Of a DNA stretch of 36,019 nucleotides, positions 33,785 to 36,019 are shown piece after piece. Origin of the DNA: Lachnospiraceae bacterium (GTDB taxonomy: Bacteria > Bacillota > Clostridia > Lachnospirales > Lachnospiraceae); NCBI GenBank assembly GCA_024695575.1, contig JAILHY010000025.1, positions 1-36,019 on the forward strand. The letters are read 5' to 3'. Position 1 is the first letter of the stretch, and each line of letters opens with the position of its first letter. Under the pieces are notes generated by a model. That model searched no databases. It was not told the DNA's origin and was given only the letters and a program-made list of their open reading frames with translations. The translations under genes were made by a program, and so were the position numbers.

Positions 33785-34789
33785 TTATCTGATCCTCTCG
33801 GGAAAGCCGACTTTCTTCTGAACCTTACGCAAAGTCTTGGTAGCGTAATAGTTTGCTTTTTCAGCATTATCCTTGATTATGGAATCGATGAAGGCCTTAT
33901 CCTTCTCAAGTTCATGGAAACGGTCCTGTAAAGGAACAAGAAGTTCGGCAACGGCTTCACCAACAGCGATCTTGAAGTCCCCGTAACCCTTGCCGTCGAA
34001 TTCCTTAACGGTTTCCTCGGGTGTTTTACCTGTGCAGGCTCCGTAGATATCGATAAGGTTCTTGATACCGGGCTGCTCGTCACGGTACTGTATCATACCC
34101 TCGGAATCGGTAACCGCACGCTTAAACTTGCGGATAATGGTATCCTTATCGTCCATAAGGTAAATGCTTGCATTAAGGTTTTCATCGGATTTACTCATCT
34201 TTTTGGTAGGATCCTGCAAGGACATGATCTTTGCTCCCGCCTTGCCAAGATAAGGCTCCGGAATAGTAAATACATCGCCGTATACTGCATTAAATCTCTG
34301 GGCGATATCTCTTGTTATCTCAAGGTGCTGAAGCTGATCCTTACCTACAGGCACAACGTCCGCCTGATAAAGAAGAATGTCAGCAGCCATCAAAACAGGA
34401 TAAGTATAAAGTCCTGCATTGATATTGTCGGCGTGTTTGGCGGATTTATCCTTAAACTGGGTCATTCTGTTAAGTTCGCCCATATAGGTAAAGCAGTCAA
34501 GGATCCATGCAAGCTCTGCATGAGCGCTGACATGTGACTGATAGTAAATGCAGTTCTTTTTGGGATCAAGACCCGCTGCGATGTAAAGCGTAAGGAGCTT
34601 ACGGGCACGTGATCTTAACTCGGCGGGATCCTGTCTTACCGTAATGGAATGAAGATCCACAACCGAAAAGAAGCACTCATATTCGTTGCAAAGCGTGATC
34701 CAGTTCTTAAGGGCTCCGACATAATTACCCAGTGTCAGATTACCCGTTGCCTGCATTCCGCTGAAAATTACTTTCTTATCGTCTATCAT
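33785..34789 (-). CDS. trpS: Tryptophanyl-tRNA synthetase
   Basis: TrpS charges tRNA-Trp. The 334-residue class-Ic enzyme has the HIGH-equivalent signature TGNLTLGNYVGALKNW (residues 16-31) and the KMSKS loop KKMSKSDEN near residue 200, with MAADILLYQADVVPVGKDQLQHLE between them. The length is normal for bacterial TrpS. GGAGG precedes the ATG. It lies 20 bases after the GlgX-like gene, with no T-box leader in that gap, so expression would follow the upstream gene. Confidence 0.97.
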   Translation of the reverse strand: MIDDKKVIFSGMQATGNLTLGNYVGALKNWITLCNEYECFFSVVDLHSITVRQDPAELRSRARKLLTLYIAAGLDPKKNCIYYQSHVSAHAELAWILDCFTYMGELNRMTQFKDKSAKHADNINAGLYTYPVLMAADILLYQADVVPVGKDQLQHLEITRDIAQRFNAVYGDVFTIPEPYLGKAGAKIMSLQDPTKKMSKSDENLNASIYLMDDKDTIIRKFKRAVTDSEGMIQYRDEQPGIKNLIDIYGACTGKTPEETVKEFDGKGYGDFKIAVGEAVAELLVPLQDRFHELEKDKAFIDSIIKDNAEKANYYATKTLRKVQKKVGFPERIR

Positions 34790-34809
34790 ATAAAACCTCC
34801 GAAACGTGT

Positions 34810-36019
34810 TTATTTCTTTAACAATAATATAGAGATACTGCGCTCTCCCGCCATGTAGAAATCCTTGGTAACGAGTACTGCCTTTGATTCGTCAAAAGAA
34901 TCATCCGTACTTCCGTCACTTGAATACAGGAGTCGCCATCGAACCTTGTCCCCCTGTACGGGAAGCACGAATCTGGAAGGCTCCCAGTTCATATTATAGA
35001 TAATGTATACGGAATCCTCTTCCTTACCGGTGTACTGCTTTGCATATTCGCCGGCATAAAGGACCGCAAACTCCCTGGCTGTAGGATCCTGATCTATTCG
35101 CCATGCAAGGGATGAGTGAAAAGAAACATCCGGCACCTTGCAGGACATGTAGTCAAAGAGCATAAGCTCCGACTTTTGGTGAAGAATAACATGTCTTTTG
35201 CGAAAAGCAATGAGATTCTGCGTAAACTTAAGGAAATCTCTGTTTGCTTTCTTTTTGCCGTATAGAACCCAGCCGGTTTCATTATCCTGACAATAGGGAT
35301 TGTTGTTGCCAAAATTGGTATTAAGGCACTCATCCCCTGCAGTGATCATGGGCGTTCCCTGAGAAAGCATCATTAAAAGGAATGCATTCTTACACTGTTT
35401 AAGACGAAGAGCCTGAACACTCCGCCTTGCCGTTTCGCCCTCGGCACCACAGTTCCAGGAATAATTGTAATTACTTCCGTCCTTGTTATCTTCGTTATTG
35501 GCATCGTTATGCTTGCGTGAATAGGAGTAAAGATCATAAAGCGAAAAGCCTTCATAATCCGTCACATCCCTGATGGGTGAATAATACTTGGAATTCTCCC
35601 TTACGGCATAACTCATATACGAAACCGTTTCCTCGTCGGATTTAAGGAAACGACGTGACTGGCGGATAAACTCGGAAGATATGACCGAAACATTGCGATA
35701 TTGTCTTAAGCCTTCCTCTCTTATCATGTTAAGGTCCGGATTTTCAAATATAAGCTTGGAACCCTTTAGGAAAGGATCTTTGTATATCCAGTCGGCAAAT
35801 CTGTTACTGCCCACAAGCCTGAAGCCGTCCACATGGAAAGTTTCCGTAAAGTACCTGAGTACGTCACAAATATCGGCAGCAGACTCAAACAGGTCCGAAT
35901 ACACCGTCAAAAGACATTCTATCCCTTTTTGATGCAATTTGTAAACTAGAGACTTAAATTCATATGTGGGTTCGCCTGATGCAAAAGAAGCCTTTATCGC
36001 ATAAGGAAAGGCCCTGCAA
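34810..36019 (-). CDS. GlgX/isoamylase-like GH13 protein, predicted pseudoenzyme (N terminus beyond window)
   Basis: The frame stays open to the right edge, so 402 C-terminal residues are visible; a TTG at 35937 is internal and not the start. The fold matches GlgX/isoamylase debranching enzymes: ASGEPTYEFKSLVYKLHQKGIE, SQGTPMITAGDECLNTNFGN and NPYCQDNETGWVLYG, then the C-terminal beta domain. The four GH13 signatures are degenerate. DVVYNH reads TVYSDL; DGFRFD reads DGFRLV (nucleophile codon 35812-35814 encodes Val); AEPWD reads FENPD (Glu kept); TAHDGF reads TDYEGF (His-Asp replaced by Tyr-Glu, 35551-35556). Hydrolysis is therefore unlikely. It is upstream of trpS in the same unit. Confidence 0.82.
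   Translation of the reverse strand, partial: CRAFPYAIKASFASGEPTYEFKSLVYKLHQKGIECLLTVYSDLFESAADICDVLRYFTETFHVDGFRLVGSNRFADWIYKDPFLKGSKLIFENPDLNMIREEGLRQYRNVSVISSEFIRQSRRFLKSDEETVSYMSYAVRENSKYYSPIRDVTDYEGFSLYDLYSYSRKHNDANNEDNKDGSNYNYSWNCGAEGETARRSVQALRLKQCKNAFLLMMLSQGTPMITAGDECLNTNFGNNNPYCQDNETGWVLYGKKKANRDFLKFTQNLIAFRKRHVILHQKSELMLFDYMSCKVPDVSFHSSLAWRIDQDPTAREFAVLYAGEYAKQYTGKEEDSVYIIYNMNWEPSRFVLPVQGDKVRWRLLYSSDGSTDDSFDESKAVLVTKDFYMAGERSISILLLKK

Noticed and set aside
35812-35937. A TTG at 35937 as the start of the GlgX-like gene
   Set aside because: The frame remains open to the window edge and the upstream residues align with GlgX-type barrel sequence, so the gene is truncated by the window rather than starting there.

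Overview
The window looks like a chromosomal housekeeping segment of a Gram-positive anaerobe of the class Clostridia, most likely a Lachnospiraceae member of the Butyrivibrio/Roseburia type. This is inferred from moderate G+C, AGGAGG-type ribosome binding sites, TTGACA/TATAAT-type promoters often with an extended -10, fungal/archaeal-type Asd, the DUF1015 neighbour of serC/serA, VanY and L,D-transpeptidase wall enzymes, and lipoproteins with Firmicute lipoboxes. There are no mobile elements, CRISPR arrays, rRNA genes or phage genes. Almost every gene is on the minus strand; the exceptions are a partial gene end at 2-55, a lipoprotein (7181-7654), a 93-residue protein (20335-20616) and a beta-propeller protein (31679-32728).

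Layout, with minus-strand units listed in transcription order. (a) 6946 to 91: ilvB1, two tandem acetolactate synthase small-subunit genes, ilvC, leuC, leuD and a polytopic membrane protein, ending at a bidirectional terminator (63-90). Upstream of ilvB1 lies a tandem palindromic repeat (6997-7073). (b) 16623 to 7675: argH, asd, a PAS-like/GGDEF/EAL protein, an AAA ATPase, topB, a hexapeptide-repeat protein and a histidine phosphatase. (c) 20225 to 16777: a DUF1015 protein, a glycogen-branching-enzyme-like protein that has lost the GH13 catalytic signatures, and tRNA-Thr(CGT) with its own promoter. (d) 28810 to 20642: leuB, ilvD, ilvB2, an L,D-transpeptidase, serC and serA. (e) 31512 to 28952: a VanY-type carboxypeptidase, tgt and yajC. 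(f) 36019 to 32729: a GlgX/isoamylase-like protein (cut by the window edge, also without the GH13 catalytic signatures), trpS and an orphan PotD-like lipoprotein.

The main theme is amino-acid synthesis. Units (a) and (d) together encode the branched-chain pathway (two acetolactate synthase large subunits, two small subunits, IlvC, IlvD, LeuB, LeuC, LeuD); leuA and ilvE are not in the window. Unit (d) adds two of the three serine-pathway enzymes but no serB-type phosphatase, which makes the nearby DUF1015 protein interesting. Unit (b) joins the last step of arginine synthesis and the aspartate-semialdehyde branch point to a c-di-GMP phosphodiesterase.

The most interesting points are: two GH13 proteins of different subfamilies, both apparently pseudoenzymes; DUF1015 as a candidate for the missing phosphoserine step; and the tandem hairpin repeat before ilvB1, whose two stems differ by compensatory base changes. 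Several starts are revised from the longest open frame on ribosome-binding-site evidence (leuC, the first small subunit, argH with GTG, the GlgB-like gene, serA, leuB, vanY); serC appears to start with TTG.
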